Part shown: positions 26,817-35,025 of the stretch, piece after piece
Numbering within the stretch: the first letter of the stretch is position 1
Layout: every line of letters starts with the position of its first letter
From: Guptibacillus hwajinpoensis
GTDB lineage: Bacteria; Bacillota; Bacilli; Bacillales; Guptibacillaceae
Assembly (NCBI RefSeq): GCF_020524165.1
Contig: NZ_JAIVKU010000002.1
Location: 248,001-312,000, forward strand
Direction: 5' to 3'
Length of the DNA stretch: 64,000 bases
Notes under the pieces: generated by a model
What the model was told of the DNA's origin: nothing
Databases searched by the model: none
Seen by the model: only the letters and a program-made list of their open reading frames with translations
Made by a program: the position numbers and the translations under genes

Positions 26817-28599
26817 TGTGTATTATTTCTTGAAGCAAATTCATGCATTTGCCGGTAAGATACTTTATTTTAATCTTATTGCAATGATGCTTATTGGTTT
26901 TTTAGAGGGAGCAGGTATTCTATTGTTAATACCATTGATTGGTATAACAGGTATTGTTGATATTGATGTTAACGAAATTCCTTTTTTAGCATTTTTTAAA
27001 TTTTTAGAAGGCATTCCAGCTTCATGGGGATTATTAATAATACTAGGATCTTTTATTGTACTTGTCATTAGTCAACATATTATTCAACGTCAAATTACCG
27101 TTAGAAATACAACGATCCAACAGGGATTTCTTAAACATTTACGAGAAGAAACCTATAGAAGAGTTCTTCACTCCAATTGGAGCTTTTTTATAAAGAACAG
27201 AAAATCTGACCTTATTAATATTTTATTTTCTGAAGTAGGGCGAGCAAGTTCAGGTACAAATTCATTACTGCAATTTTTGTCATCCCTTATCATCACTAGC
27301 ATTCAAATAGGACTCGCGTTTTTACTAGCACCAGTCATTACTACTTTTGTATTACTTTGTGGAACAGTTTTAATATATTTTAACCGCAAATTTCTTAAGC
27401 GCTCTCTTGCACTTGGTGACCGAAACTACGAACTTGCAAAATCTTATGTAGCTGGTATTACTGATCAAATTAATGGGATTAAAGATATTAAAAGTAATAC
27501 CCTTGAAGAATCTCGTATGACATGGTTTAACGATGTAACTCGAAGAATGCAAAATGAACAAATTGAATATATAAAATTGAAAACAACGTCGCAATTATAT
27601 TATAAAGCTGCTTCAGTCATTTTAATTGCGATCTTTATCTATATGTCTATAAGTCTTTTTAACGCTCAGGTTGGGCAGCTCACATTAATTGTTGTGATTT
27701 TTTCCAGGCTTTGGCCTAGGGTAGCGGGAATTCAAGGTGCAATGGAGCAAATTGCGACTACGCTCCCTTCATTTAAAGCTGTCAAAGCGCTACAGAATGA
27801 ATGCGATTTATCGAGAGAATTTGATGTGAAAGAAAGTTTATTGCAGCCAGTGGTGATTGATAATGGTATAGAATGTCGAGATATCTTTTTTCGATATAGT
27901 CAAGAAGGAACTTACGCTTTGAAAGGGATTAATATCGTTATTCCTTCTAATAAAATGACAGCCTTTGTTGGAAGATCAGGTGCAGGAAAAAGTACACTCA
28001 TTGACTTATTAATGGGGCTTAACAAACCTGAAAAAGGAGAAGTTATCATCGACGGTGTTACTTTAAAAAGCGAGCATTTATTATCATTAAGGCAATCAAT
28101 CAGCTACGTCTCTCAAGACCCTTTCCTTTTTAATTCAACAATACGAGAAAATCTAATGCTTGTAGCTCCTAATTCAAAAGATGATGACCTTTGGAATGCT
28201 TTAGACTTTTCCTCTGCAGCTGAATTTGTCCGCAAACTTCCTGATGGACTTGACTCTTTAATTGGAGATCGGGGGATTAAATTATCTGGGGGGGAACGAC
28301 AACGATTAGTATTAGCTCGTGCTATTCTCAGAAACCCTTCAATACTTGTATTGGATGAAGCTACTAGTGCTTTAGATACTGAAAATGAGACGAAAATTCA
28401 AGATGCGTTAGAACGATTGAAAGGTAAAATGACGATTATTGTTATTGCTCACAGACTATCAACTATTCGAAACGCAGATCAGGTTGTGGTACTTGATGAA
28501 GGAGAAGTAATTCAACAGGGTGGATTCAATCAACTCGCAAAAGAAAAGAGAAATGTTTTCAGTCAGTTATTGCAAAATCAATTAAAGTTAACGAAATAG
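26809..28599 (+). CDS. ABC transporter D, lasso peptide exporter
   Basis: A 596-residue fused ABC exporter half-transporter. Five or six transmembrane helices occupy about residues 15-300 and the ATPase domain follows. Visible are Walker A (VGRSGAGKST), the Q-loop (SYVSQDPFLF), the signature LSGGERQRL, Walker B (ILVLDEATSALD) and the switch His (IVIAHRLSTI). No N-terminal C39 peptidase domain is present, as expected because B2 removes the leader. It should export the mature peptides and provide self-immunity, as D proteins do. Single exporter for two precursors. Confidence 0.92.
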   Translation: MGNVYYFLKQIHAFAGKILYFNLIAMMLIGFLEGAGILLLIPLIGITGIVDIDVNEIPFLAFFKFLEGIPASWGLLIILGSFIVLVISQHIIQRQITVRNTTIQQGFLKHLREETYRRVLHSNWSFFIKNRKSDLINILFSEVGRASSGTNSLLQFLSSLIITSIQIGLAFLLAPVITTFVLLCGTVLIYFNRKFLKRSLALGDRNYELAKSYVAGITDQINGIKDIKSNTLEESRMTWFNDVTRRMQNEQIEYIKLKTTSQLYYKAASVILIAIFIYMSISLFNAQVGQLTLIVVIFSRLWPRVAGIQGAMEQIATTLPSFKAVKALQNECDLSREFDVKESLLQPVVIDNGIECRDIFFRYSQEGTYALKGINIVIPSNKMTAFVGRSGAGKSTLIDLLMGLNKPEKGEVIIDGVTLKSEHLLSLRQSISYVSQDPFLFNSTIRENLMLVAPNSKDDDLWNALDFSSAAEFVRKLPDGLDSLIGDRGIKLSGGERQRLVLARAILRNPSILVLDEATSALDTENETKIQDALERLKGKMTIIVIAHRLSTIRNADQVVVLDEGEVIQQGGFNQLAKEKRNVFSQLLQNQLKLTK

Positions 28600-28637
28600 G
28601 TTGTAGTACAGAAAATGAAACTGCTAAGGAGGAAATC

Positions 28638-30587
28638 ATGAGTGCCATCGCAGGAATTTTTAATTTAAACGCGGAACCTATAAACCCAGCAGATGAAAAT
28701 AAAATAATGCAACCTTTTGAACAGTATCCTGCAGATGATTTACATACCTGGAGTGCTCGCGGAATTTTTCTAGGATGTATGGCTCAATGGATTACTCCCG
28801 AGTCTAGAAATGAAGTAGTGCCTTTTTATGACTATAGTCGTCAACTAATTATTACTACCGATGCGATAATTGATAATCGTGATGAGCTTTTTAATCTATT
28901 ACAAATTAAACAACATGCAAGAAGCGATATTGGTGATAGTCAATTGATATTACTCGCTTATGATCGATGGAGAGAGGAAACGCCAAAGTATCTATTAGGT
29001 GATTTTGCTTTTATGATTTATGACTTAAATAACAAAAAAATATTCGGTGCGAGAGATTTTTCTGGGGCTAGGACATTGTATTTTTTTTACAATGGAAATA
29101 AATTTGCTTTCTCAACTACTATAAAGCCATTAATAACTTTACCTTATGTAAAAAAAGATTTGAACGAAGAGTGGCTAGCTGAATTTTTAGCTATTCCTAA
29201 CTTGGTGGAATCAGTAGACATGGGTACAACAGTTTACAAATCAGTTCAGCAAGTTCCACCTTCACACTCTATTACGATATCTAAAAAAGAAGTGAGTGTG
29301 AAAAAATATTCTACGGTTTTATCTCAAGAGAAGATGCAAATTAAGTCTGAAAAAGAGTCTGATCAATATTTCCAAGAAGTTTTTCACCAAGCTGTAAAAG
29401 CAAGAATTAGAACTCATGGAGAAGTGGGGGCTCACTTAAGTGGGGGCCTAGATTCTGGTACGGTAGTTAGTTTTGCAGCAAATGAATTAAAAAATAAATC
29501 TAAAAAGCTTCATACCTATAGTTATATTCCAGAAAGAAATTTTGAGGACTGGACACCCAAATATTATGCACCTAATGAAAGTGAATTTATTAAAGAGACT
29601 GTTAAACATGTTGGGAATGTAAACGATTCATACTTAAGTTTTGATGGAAGAAATCCTTTGACCGAAGTAGATGATTTCCTAGAATTAATGGAAATGCCTT
29701 ATAAATTCTTTGAAAATAGTTATTGGTTAGAAGGAATAACTAAAGAAGCGAGTCAAAATGGAGTAAAGGTACTCTTAAATGGGGCGAGGGGCAATCACTC
29801 CATATCATGGGGATCATGGGGAGTAAATATGGAGTATTATGCAAGTCTATTAAGAAAGTTAAAATGGTTGAAGCTTTTTCGTGAGTTAGATCTTTATACT
29901 AAAAATTTCAACACTGGAAAATCAAACTTAGTACCTGCTATTACTAGAAAAGCCTTTCCTTCAATAGTAAATAGAATTTCGAAATTTGATAATGTATCTG
30001 GTCAAACCAATTCCTTAATCAATCCTTCCTTTGCGGCCCAAACAAATGTTTATCAAAAACTAAAGGATTACGGAATGGATATTTCAGGAAGAAATGTAGG
30101 CGATTTAAGTCAATATAGAAATGAATATTATCGCCAATTATATAGATGGAATAAAAGTGGAGTTGCTACAACTAAACTCTCTTTACGATATTCTGTCTGG
30201 GATCGTGACCCCACCAATGATTTAAGAGTAATAAATTATTGTTTATCCTTGCCTATAGAAAAATATGCTGAGGGAGGTATGGAGAGGTCATTCATAAGAA
30301 ATGCCACTAAAAAAAGGCTTCCAGATCAAGTTAGATTAAATCATAAAATTCGAGGACTACAAGCAGCTGACACTATTCATCGAATGCTGCCTACTTGGCA
30401 AAAATTCTTGCAAGAAATTCAACAAGTAATAAATGATAAAAATGTAGAGCACCTGTTCAATGTACCTGCTATTAGACAATCTTTTAGTTTAGTAGAAAAG
30501 GAGCCTCGTCCAGACTTGAGTTTTACTAATGAATTTAAAATATTAACTCGTAGTTTAATAGTTTACAGGTTTCTTAAGTCATTTTAG
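28638..30587 (+). CDS. Lasso peptide macrolactam synthetase C2 (asparagine synthetase-like)
   Basis: A 649-residue second cyclase. It aligns with C1 without a gap over the first 280 residues (SAIAGIFNL, MAQWITPES, FGARDFSG, EWLAEFLAIPN, QQVPPSH) and has SGGLDSG at 268-274. The glutaminase Cys is again replaced by Ser2. The ATG has AAGGAGGAAATC upstream. It lies 38 nt after the exporter and directly before precursor A2, which repeats the C1-A1 order and suggests duplication of a C-A cassette. It is likely dedicated to A2, whose ring begins with an unusual Asn. Confidence 0.92.
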   Translation: MSAIAGIFNLNAEPINPADENKIMQPFEQYPADDLHTWSARGIFLGCMAQWITPESRNEVVPFYDYSRQLIITTDAIIDNRDELFNLLQIKQHARSDIGDSQLILLAYDRWREETPKYLLGDFAFMIYDLNNKKIFGARDFSGARTLYFFYNGNKFAFSTTIKPLITLPYVKKDLNEEWLAEFLAIPNLVESVDMGTTVYKSVQQVPPSHSITISKKEVSVKKYSTVLSQEKMQIKSEKESDQYFQEVFHQAVKARIRTHGEVGAHLSGGLDSGTVVSFAANELKNKSKKLHTYSYIPERNFEDWTPKYYAPNESEFIKETVKHVGNVNDSYLSFDGRNPLTEVDDFLELMEMPYKFFENSYWLEGITKEASQNGVKVLLNGARGNHSISWGSWGVNMEYYASLLRKLKWLKLFRELDLYTKNFNTGKSNLVPAITRKAFPSIVNRISKFDNVSGQTNSLINPSFAAQTNVYQKLKDYGMDISGRNVGDLSQYRNEYYRQLYRWNKSGVATTKLSLRYSVWDRDPTNDLRVINYCLSLPIEKYAEGGMERSFIRNATKKRLPDQVRLNHKIRGLQAADTIHRMLPTWQKFLQEIQQVINDKNVEHLFNVPAIRQSFSLVEKEPRPDLSFTNEFKILTRSLIVYRFLKSF

Positions 30588-30604
30588 TGAAGGGGGGTGA
30601 TGAA

Positions 30605-30763
30605 ATGAAGAAGGCTTGGACAAAGCCATCATTAGAAGTACTGGATGTTCGAATGACAATGAATGGACCAGGAAATGCTAACCCTGACTGCTTTGATGCA
30701 TCAGAAGGAAGACAAGAAAACCATGCAGGTCAATCGAATGCTAGTTGTCGACATGATAGTTAA
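30605..30763 (+). CDS. Lasso peptide precursor A2 (52 aa, Asn1 core with two Cys)
   Basis: ATG 30605 follows AAGGGGGGTGAT, the same site as A1. The 19-residue leader matches A1 at most positions (KPSLEVLDVRMTM versus KPSLETLDVKMTM), with Thr at -2. The predicted core starts NGPGNANPD, so Asp9 can close a nine-residue ring on Asn1. The core is 33 residues, longer than A1 (24), and contains Cys10 just after the ring and Cys29 near the end, with terminal CRHDS. A disulfide across the threaded tail is possible. C-terminal Ser is kept for the kinase. All processing is inferred from paeninodin. Confidence 0.88.
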   Translation: MKKAWTKPSLEVLDVRMTMNGPGNANPDCFDASEGRQENHAGQSNASCRHDS

Positions 30764-30868
30764 GGGATGTGGTCTAATTATTAATTTTAAATATTAATAG
30801 TGGTTTTGGAAATTAATTTTTTAATTACGTGGTTATTTAATTAAAATTATTCTGATGATATGAAAAAT

Positions 30869-30891
30869 CCCCTCTTTGATCGAAAGAGGGG
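30869..30891. terminator. Hairpin after the lasso cluster
   Basis: CCCCTCTTT and AAAGAGGGG form a perfect 9-bp stem around GATCG. No U-tract follows on the plus strand; the A-tract before it would give a weak U-tract on the minus strand. It lies 105 bp after precursor A2 and probably ends or stabilises the cluster transcript. Confidence 0.55.
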
Positions 30892-30976
30892 AGCAATTAA
30901 AGAAAACAAGTCAATATTAACTATACATAAGTAACTTAAGAAACATAGAAATCTCAATCTTAACAAAATCATTGAA

Positions 30977-31987
30977 GTGAGAGGTCAGTGGTATCCAGTG
31001 AGAAAACGTCATTTGAAGATTTTTTCGATCTTGTTACTACTCACTATTAGTTTAGTCTTTTATATAGTGTGGGAAAATAATCGAGTTGTTATAAAAGAGG
31101 ATACAATTTTAATAGAAGGTCTAACGGATAATCAAGAATTTTCAATCCTTCAAGTAACAGACCTTCATGAAAAAGAATTTGGAGAGAATCAGAGGAGGCT
31201 TATAAAAGCTATTAATTCAGTTGAATATGATGCTATCGTATTTACTGGAGATATGTTGGATGATGCAGGTAGTAGAAACTATGATTCCTTTTATAAATTA
31301 ATTGAGGGCATACAAAATAAAGAAAATGCCTTTTTTACTGAAGGAAATACAGATCCTGAAAGATATAAATTAACAGCAGAAGGAAACCTTGTGAAGAATG
31401 AATTTGTTCAAGGGATGGAGAAGCGAGGTGTGAACTTACTTGAATCAATTGTAACGATTGAAAACAAAAATTCTAACATCTATTTATTAGACTTTGAACT
31501 GTCTTTAATGACATCTGAAACAAATAGACAGGATTATGAAGGTAGAATAATGCCTAGTTATGCTGTACTTCCTGAGTATAGAGACTATGAAGAAAAATTA
31601 TTAATAGAAATGAAAGCTCTTGATAAAATGACAGACTCAGATATAGTTGTTGCTCTAAATCATTATCCAGTAGCTGATGCAAGAATTGAGGCAATTCAAA
31701 ATGGGGGACTCTACGAATTAAAAGATTATGACGCGATCCTTGCTGGTCATTATCACGGTGGTCAAATTCGTATACCCTTTTTAGGAGCTCTTTTTATACC
31801 AGAACCCTGGTATGATAGGAGAGGTTTCTTGCCTCCACAGGACAGAGTAAAAGGACTATGGGAGTACCAAGGGATAAAACAATATGTAAGTGCAGGACTC
31901 GGAAGTAGTGACGCAATTTCATTTTTGAATTTTAGGTTTAATAATCCTCCTGAAATTAATGTTATAACTCTCACTAATGGGCAATAG
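30977..31987 (+). CDS. Membrane-anchored calcineurin-like metallophosphoesterase
   Basis: A protein of up to 336 residues with one N-terminal transmembrane segment (FSILLLLTISLVFYIVW) and an extracellular metallophosphoesterase domain: LQVTDLHEKEFG (D-x-H), FTGDMLDD (GDxx), EGNTDPE in place of GNHE, ALNHYPVADA and GHYHGGQIR. This order is the YkuE/YaeI-like family that acts on lipid or cell-wall substrates. GNTD instead of GNHE is a deviation at a catalytic His. The start is GTG 30977 or GTG 30998; neither has a strong ribosome site. Downstream of the lasso hairpin with no shared function evident. Confidence 0.78.
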   Translation: MRGQWYPVRKRHLKIFSILLLLTISLVFYIVWENNRVVIKEDTILIEGLTDNQEFSILQVTDLHEKEFGENQRRLIKAINSVEYDAIVFTGDMLDDAGSRNYDSFYKLIEGIQNKENAFFTEGNTDPERYKLTAEGNLVKNEFVQGMEKRGVNLLESIVTIENKNSNIYLLDFELSLMTSETNRQDYEGRIMPSYAVLPEYRDYEEKLLIEMKALDKMTDSDIVVALNHYPVADARIEAIQNGGLYELKDYDAILAGHYHGGQIRIPFLGALFIPEPWYDRRGFLPPQDRVKGLWEYQGIKQYVSAGLGSSDAISFLNFRFNNPPEINVITLTNGQ

Positions 31988-32090
31988 TAGGTCAACCAAT
32001 AAAACTATGGAAATATGAAGAAAACTTCAATAATTAACAACAAAAATCTAAAACTAAATTCAGAAACAAATCAATATACCCATACCAAAA

Positions 32091-32121
32091 CAGCCCCTGC
32101 AGGAAAATCCTGCAGGGGCTG
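32091..32121 (-). terminator. Intrinsic terminator for the minus-strand 49-aa gene
   Basis: CAGCCCCTGCAGGA and TCCTGCAGGGGCTG form a perfect 14-bp stem with a three-base loop. On the minus strand it is followed by TTTTGG. It sits 11 bp beyond the stop of the small gene at 32133. Confidence 0.75.
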
Positions 32122-32132
32122 TGAACGTCTAT

Positions 32133-32282
32133 TTACATCATTAAGTCCGCTGGTGATTCATCAAAGTAGAGCCAGTGAAAATATTCTACTTCCGCATCAG
32201 ACATCTTGAGAACTTCTTCTCTGTTCATTGTCGTTTTGTCGCACAAAAGATCAATAAATTGGTTTCGTGCTTGCTGGCTCAT
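32133..32282 (-). CDS. Small hypothetical protein (49 aa), possibly BH0509-like
   Basis: ATG at 32282 is preceded on the minus strand by GGGAGGATTTACA. The 49-residue product (MSQQARNQFIDLLCDKTTMN..., then REEVLKMSDAEVEYFHWLY and ending ADLMM) is acidic and soluble with one Cys. The gene has its own intrinsic terminator 11 bp downstream. The pattern of an N-terminal R..FID.L helix followed by REEVL.MSD.E resembles small Bacillus proteins named BH0509 family, an association from memory that I hold loosely. Function unknown. Confidence 0.7.
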   Translation of the reverse strand: MSQQARNQFIDLLCDKTTMNREEVLKMSDAEVEYFHWLYFDESPADLMM

Positions 32283-32352
32283 TGTAAATCCTCCCTGGTA
32301 TTTTAAGCGGCTTTTCGATTTTGGTAACCGCTTTTAATTTGTTAATTCTATT

Positions 32353-32397
32353 ATATATCTCATTATGAGATCATTCAAATACCGATTTGAGATATAT
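32353..32397. repeat. Inverted repeat between the 49-aa gene and the S9 peptidase
   Basis: ATATATCTCA (32353-32362) and TGAGATATAT (32388-32397) are exact inverted arms; TCTCATTATGAGA (32358-32370) is a nested palindrome. It lies in a 342-bp divergent region that otherwise holds no gene, upstream of both flanking genes. Operator role is a guess. Confidence 0.35.
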
Positions 32398-32624
32398 CAC
32401 CTGAAACCGATGTGGTTTTGGTATGAAAGTGAGCGGTGGTTCGGAGGAAATGAGCTAAAAGGGAATGTACGTTCGTTTTCACTGAGAGGAATTTTTTGGG
32501 CGAACGAAATAAATCAGGAACTACCGAAACCTTTTTAAAATCAAGTGTGCGTGTAAGACTGAACAAGCAGGAGTTTCACCTATTTAATGGAAGTAGAAAT
32601 AAGAGAAGAAAGGAAGTGGAGAAC

Positions 32625-34652
32625 TTGAAGAAGGAAATTGAAAAAGAAGTGGAAAAAAACGATCAGATGGCAGAGCTTTTATATGAGTTTACCTTTGTTG
32701 GAGATCCCCAGATTTCGCCTGATGGAAGCTACGTTGTTTATGTGAAAAAAGTGATAAATGAGGAAAAAGAGTATACTTCTAACCTCGTTATCGTGAACCG
32801 AGATACTAGAATTGAGCATGATTGGACAGCCGCAGGAGGTGAAAAGAAAGACCATTCTCCGCGCTGGTCACCAGATGGTAAGACGATTGCATTCGTTTCC
32901 GATCGATCTGGAGAAAATCAAATTTGGCTGATCTCAACGGATGGTGGTGAAGCGCGCCAGTTAACCGATTTGAAGGGTGGCGTATCTGCTCCGGTTTGGA
33001 GGCCAGATGGTACTTCTTTGCTCATTTTAAGTAAAGATAAAAAAGAAGAAGAGAAAGAGAAGGGACGAAAGCCGCTTGTCGTAACTGACTTGCAGTATAA
33101 ATCTGATGGCGTAGGATTTCTGGATGGTCATCATATGCAGGTTGTATTGATTGATGTACCTTCTGGCGGACAGAAAATCGAATGGCTAACGGATGCGCCT
33201 TTTAATCATTCCAACCTTAGCTGGTCACCAGATGGTCAAGTGATTACTTATGTGCGAAATCGTTATGAAGAACAGGAGTCATATATGCGATCAGATCTAT
33301 TCGTACAGCGACTAGAGGAAGGTAAGGAAGATCCAAAGCAACTCAACAGTGAAGGAGGCAGCTTTGAAGCACCAAAATGGTCACCGGATGGAGAGAAGCT
33401 CTCTTTTATCGGGCATTTCTTTCATCATGAGGGGGCTACTTTAAATAAAGTGTGGACCGTAGATATAGAGAAGAACGAGTTTACGTGTTTAACAGACTCC
33501 GTCGATCTGGAATGCTCGGATGTGTTAATTTCAGATATGCATTGGGGAGGCGCTTCGCCAGGTGCGGTTTGGAGTAAGGACGGAACGGAAGTCTATTTCC
33601 TTGCAAGCGAAAAAGGAAACACTGGTATTTACTGCGCTGATGTTACTGGCACGGTTCGACAAATAACGGGTGGTGACAGGCACTTCTATGCTTTTCACTA
33701 CTTACCGAAGACGAATGAAGCGGCTGTTGCGATTAGTGATCCTGTTCAGATTGGGGACATTTATACGCTTTCGTTTCATGATGATCGAGTCAATGAAGAG
33801 CGTATTTCTCAATCAAATGATGAAATTCTACAACGATTGGAGCTCTCGTCACCAGAAAGCATAACCTACTCAGGGAAAGACGGTTTAGAAATTCAAGGTT
33901 GGATGATGCGGCCAGCTGGGTTTAGGGATGATCAAAGCTATCCTTTAATACTAGAAATTCATGGTGGGCCACATATGATGTATGGAAATTCGTTTATGCA
34001 TGAATTTCAACTTCTCGCATCAAAAGGGTACGTTGTCCTTTATACGAATCCGCGTGGAAGTCAGGGGTATGGGCAAGAGTTTGTAAACGGCTGTCGTGGT
34101 GATTATGGCGGTGGTGACTATGAGGATGTAATGGCTGGTGTGGATGCCGCTTTAAAGAAATATAAATTTATTGATGAAAACCGGCTCTATGTAACTGGAG
34201 GAAGCTACGGTGGTTTTTTGACGAACTGGATTGTCGGAAAAACGGATCGCTTTAAAGCCGCTGTGACGCAACGATCGATTTCAAACTGGCAGAGCTTTTA
34301 TGGGGTAAGTGACATTGGGTATTTCTTTACCAAGTGGGAAGTAGGAAGTGATCTTGATGAGAATCCCAATAAACTTTGGCACCATTCTCCATTAAAATAC
34401 GTCGATCAAATTCAGACGCCGCTTCTTATTCTACATAGCGAAAATGACTATCGCTGTCCGATTGAGCAAGGAGAGCAGTTGTATATTGCTTTGAAACATC
34501 GTGGAAAGGATACGATGTTTGTGAGATTTCCAGATTCTGATCACAATTTATCTCGTAGTGGTCATCCGGAGCTGCGGGTAGAAAGGCTCAAGCATCTCGG
34601 TAACTGGTTCGATCAACACGGCGGATGCGATTCGACAAATACCGGGCGGTGA
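32625..34652 (+). CDS. S9 family prolyl oligopeptidase / acylaminoacyl-peptidase
   Basis: A 675-residue alpha/beta-hydrolase peptidase. Residues about 15-410 form WD40-like/TolB-like beta-propeller blades (HSPRWSPDGKTIAFVSDRSGENQIWLI repeated in form), and the C-terminal hydrolase carries the nucleophile Ser527 in GGSYGG, the Asp in HSENDYRCP and the His in PDSDHNLSRSG. Such cytoplasmic enzymes trim N-acylated or proline-containing peptides. TTG 32625 is favoured by AGGAAGTGGAG upstream. A 30-bp repeat unit lies in frame at 33655-33684 and another supplies the last codons and stop at 34631-34660. Confidence 0.88.
   Translation: MKKEIEKEVEKNDQMAELLYEFTFVGDPQISPDGSYVVYVKKVINEEKEYTSNLVIVNRDTRIEHDWTAAGGEKKDHSPRWSPDGKTIAFVSDRSGENQIWLISTDGGEARQLTDLKGGVSAPVWRPDGTSLLILSKDKKEEEKEKGRKPLVVTDLQYKSDGVGFLDGHHMQVVLIDVPSGGQKIEWLTDAPFNHSNLSWSPDGQVITYVRNRYEEQESYMRSDLFVQRLEEGKEDPKQLNSEGGSFEAPKWSPDGEKLSFIGHFFHHEGATLNKVWTVDIEKNEFTCLTDSVDLECSDVLISDMHWGGASPGAVWSKDGTEVYFLASEKGNTGIYCADVTGTVRQITGGDRHFYAFHYLPKTNEAAVAISDPVQIGDIYTLSFHDDRVNEERISQSNDEILQRLELSSPESITYSGKDGLEIQGWMMRPAGFRDDQSYPLILEIHGGPHMMYGNSFMHEFQLLASKGYVVLYTNPRGSQGYGQEFVNGCRGDYGGGDYEDVMAGVDAALKKYKFIDENRLYVTGGSYGGFLTNWIVGKTDRFKAAVTQRSISNWQSFYGVSDIGYFFTKWEVGSDLDENPNKLWHHSPLKYVDQIQTPLLILHSENDYRCPIEQGEQLYIALKHRGKDTMFVRFPDSDHNLSRSGHPELRVERLKHLGNWFDQHGGCDSTNTGR
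33655..33684. repeat. 30-bp repeat, copy 1 (in the S9 peptidase coding sequence)
   Basis: The unit begins TTCGACAAAT and ends GTGACAGGCACT. It encodes RQITGGDRH in frame, a segment that reads like normal propeller sequence of the family. Copy 3 differs from it by one base and copy 2 by two. Confidence 0.8.
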
Positions 34653-34660
34653 CAGGCACT
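34631..34660. repeat. 30-bp repeat, copy 2 (overlaps the S9 peptidase stop)
   Basis: TTCGACAAAT at 34631 to GACAGGCACT at 34660, two mismatches from copy 1. The stop codon of the peptidase (34650-34652) is inside the unit, in a different frame from copy 1. CGCGTACTCGCG and a short T-run follow. Confidence 0.8.
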
Positions 34661-34690
34661 CGCGTACTCGCGCTTTTTCTACATCTTCCC

Positions 34691-34719
34691 TTGACGCCTT
34701 TCAAGAAAGATACTATACT
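34691..34719 (+). promoter_or_regulatory. Sigma-A promoter of the SAM-riboswitch operon
   Basis: TTGACG (34691-34696) and TATACT (34714-34719) with a 17-nt spacer. Transcription would start about 20 nt before the riboswitch aptamer. Confidence 0.75.
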
Positions 34720-34745
34720 ATTGAAAATAGTTAAATAATATTGAA

Positions 34746-34862
34746 AACTCTTATCTAGAGTGGCAGAGGGACTGGCCCTATGACGCCCGGCAACCATCTC
34801 AATTCGTGAGAAAGGTGCTAATTCCAGCAAACGAGGAATCGTTTGAAAGATGAGAGAGAGTT
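34746..34862 (+). ncRNA. SAM-I (S-box) riboswitch aptamer
   Basis: The sequence contains the S-box conserved blocks in order: CTTATC near the 5' P1 strand, AGAGGGACTGGCCC, ATGACGCCCGGCAACC, AAGGTGCTAATTCC, and GAAAGATGAGA at the 3' P1 strand. The 3' strand AGAGAGAGTT (34853-34862) is an exact complement of AACTCTCTCT at the start of the terminator (34896-34905). SAM binding would therefore lock P1 and allow termination; without SAM the antiterminator forms. It controls metQ and following genes. Confidence 0.95.
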
Positions 34863-34895
34863 CAAGCACGGCTGATTTGTCATTCAAAATCACTC

Positions 34896-34929
34896 AACTC
34901 TCTCTGTCCTTTACAGAGGGAGTTTTTTT
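34896..34929 (+). terminator. Riboswitch-controlled intrinsic terminator
   Basis: AACTCTCTCTGT pairs with ACAGAGGGAGTT (12 bp, one G-U) and is followed by seven T. It is the expression platform of the S-box element. Confidence 0.9.
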
Positions 34930-35025
34930 ATTGGGAGGGATAGACCGCTAAAGGGAATTTCATGCTTTTAAATTTTAGTGCGAGAACGCTTTACATGATT
35001 ACATACTACAGGAGGAGATTTACGG

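Noticed and set aside
34588..34893. A 101-codon minus-strand frame over the SAM riboswitch
   Set aside because: The region is explained by a strongly conserved plus-strand riboswitch; no ribosome site on the minus strand.
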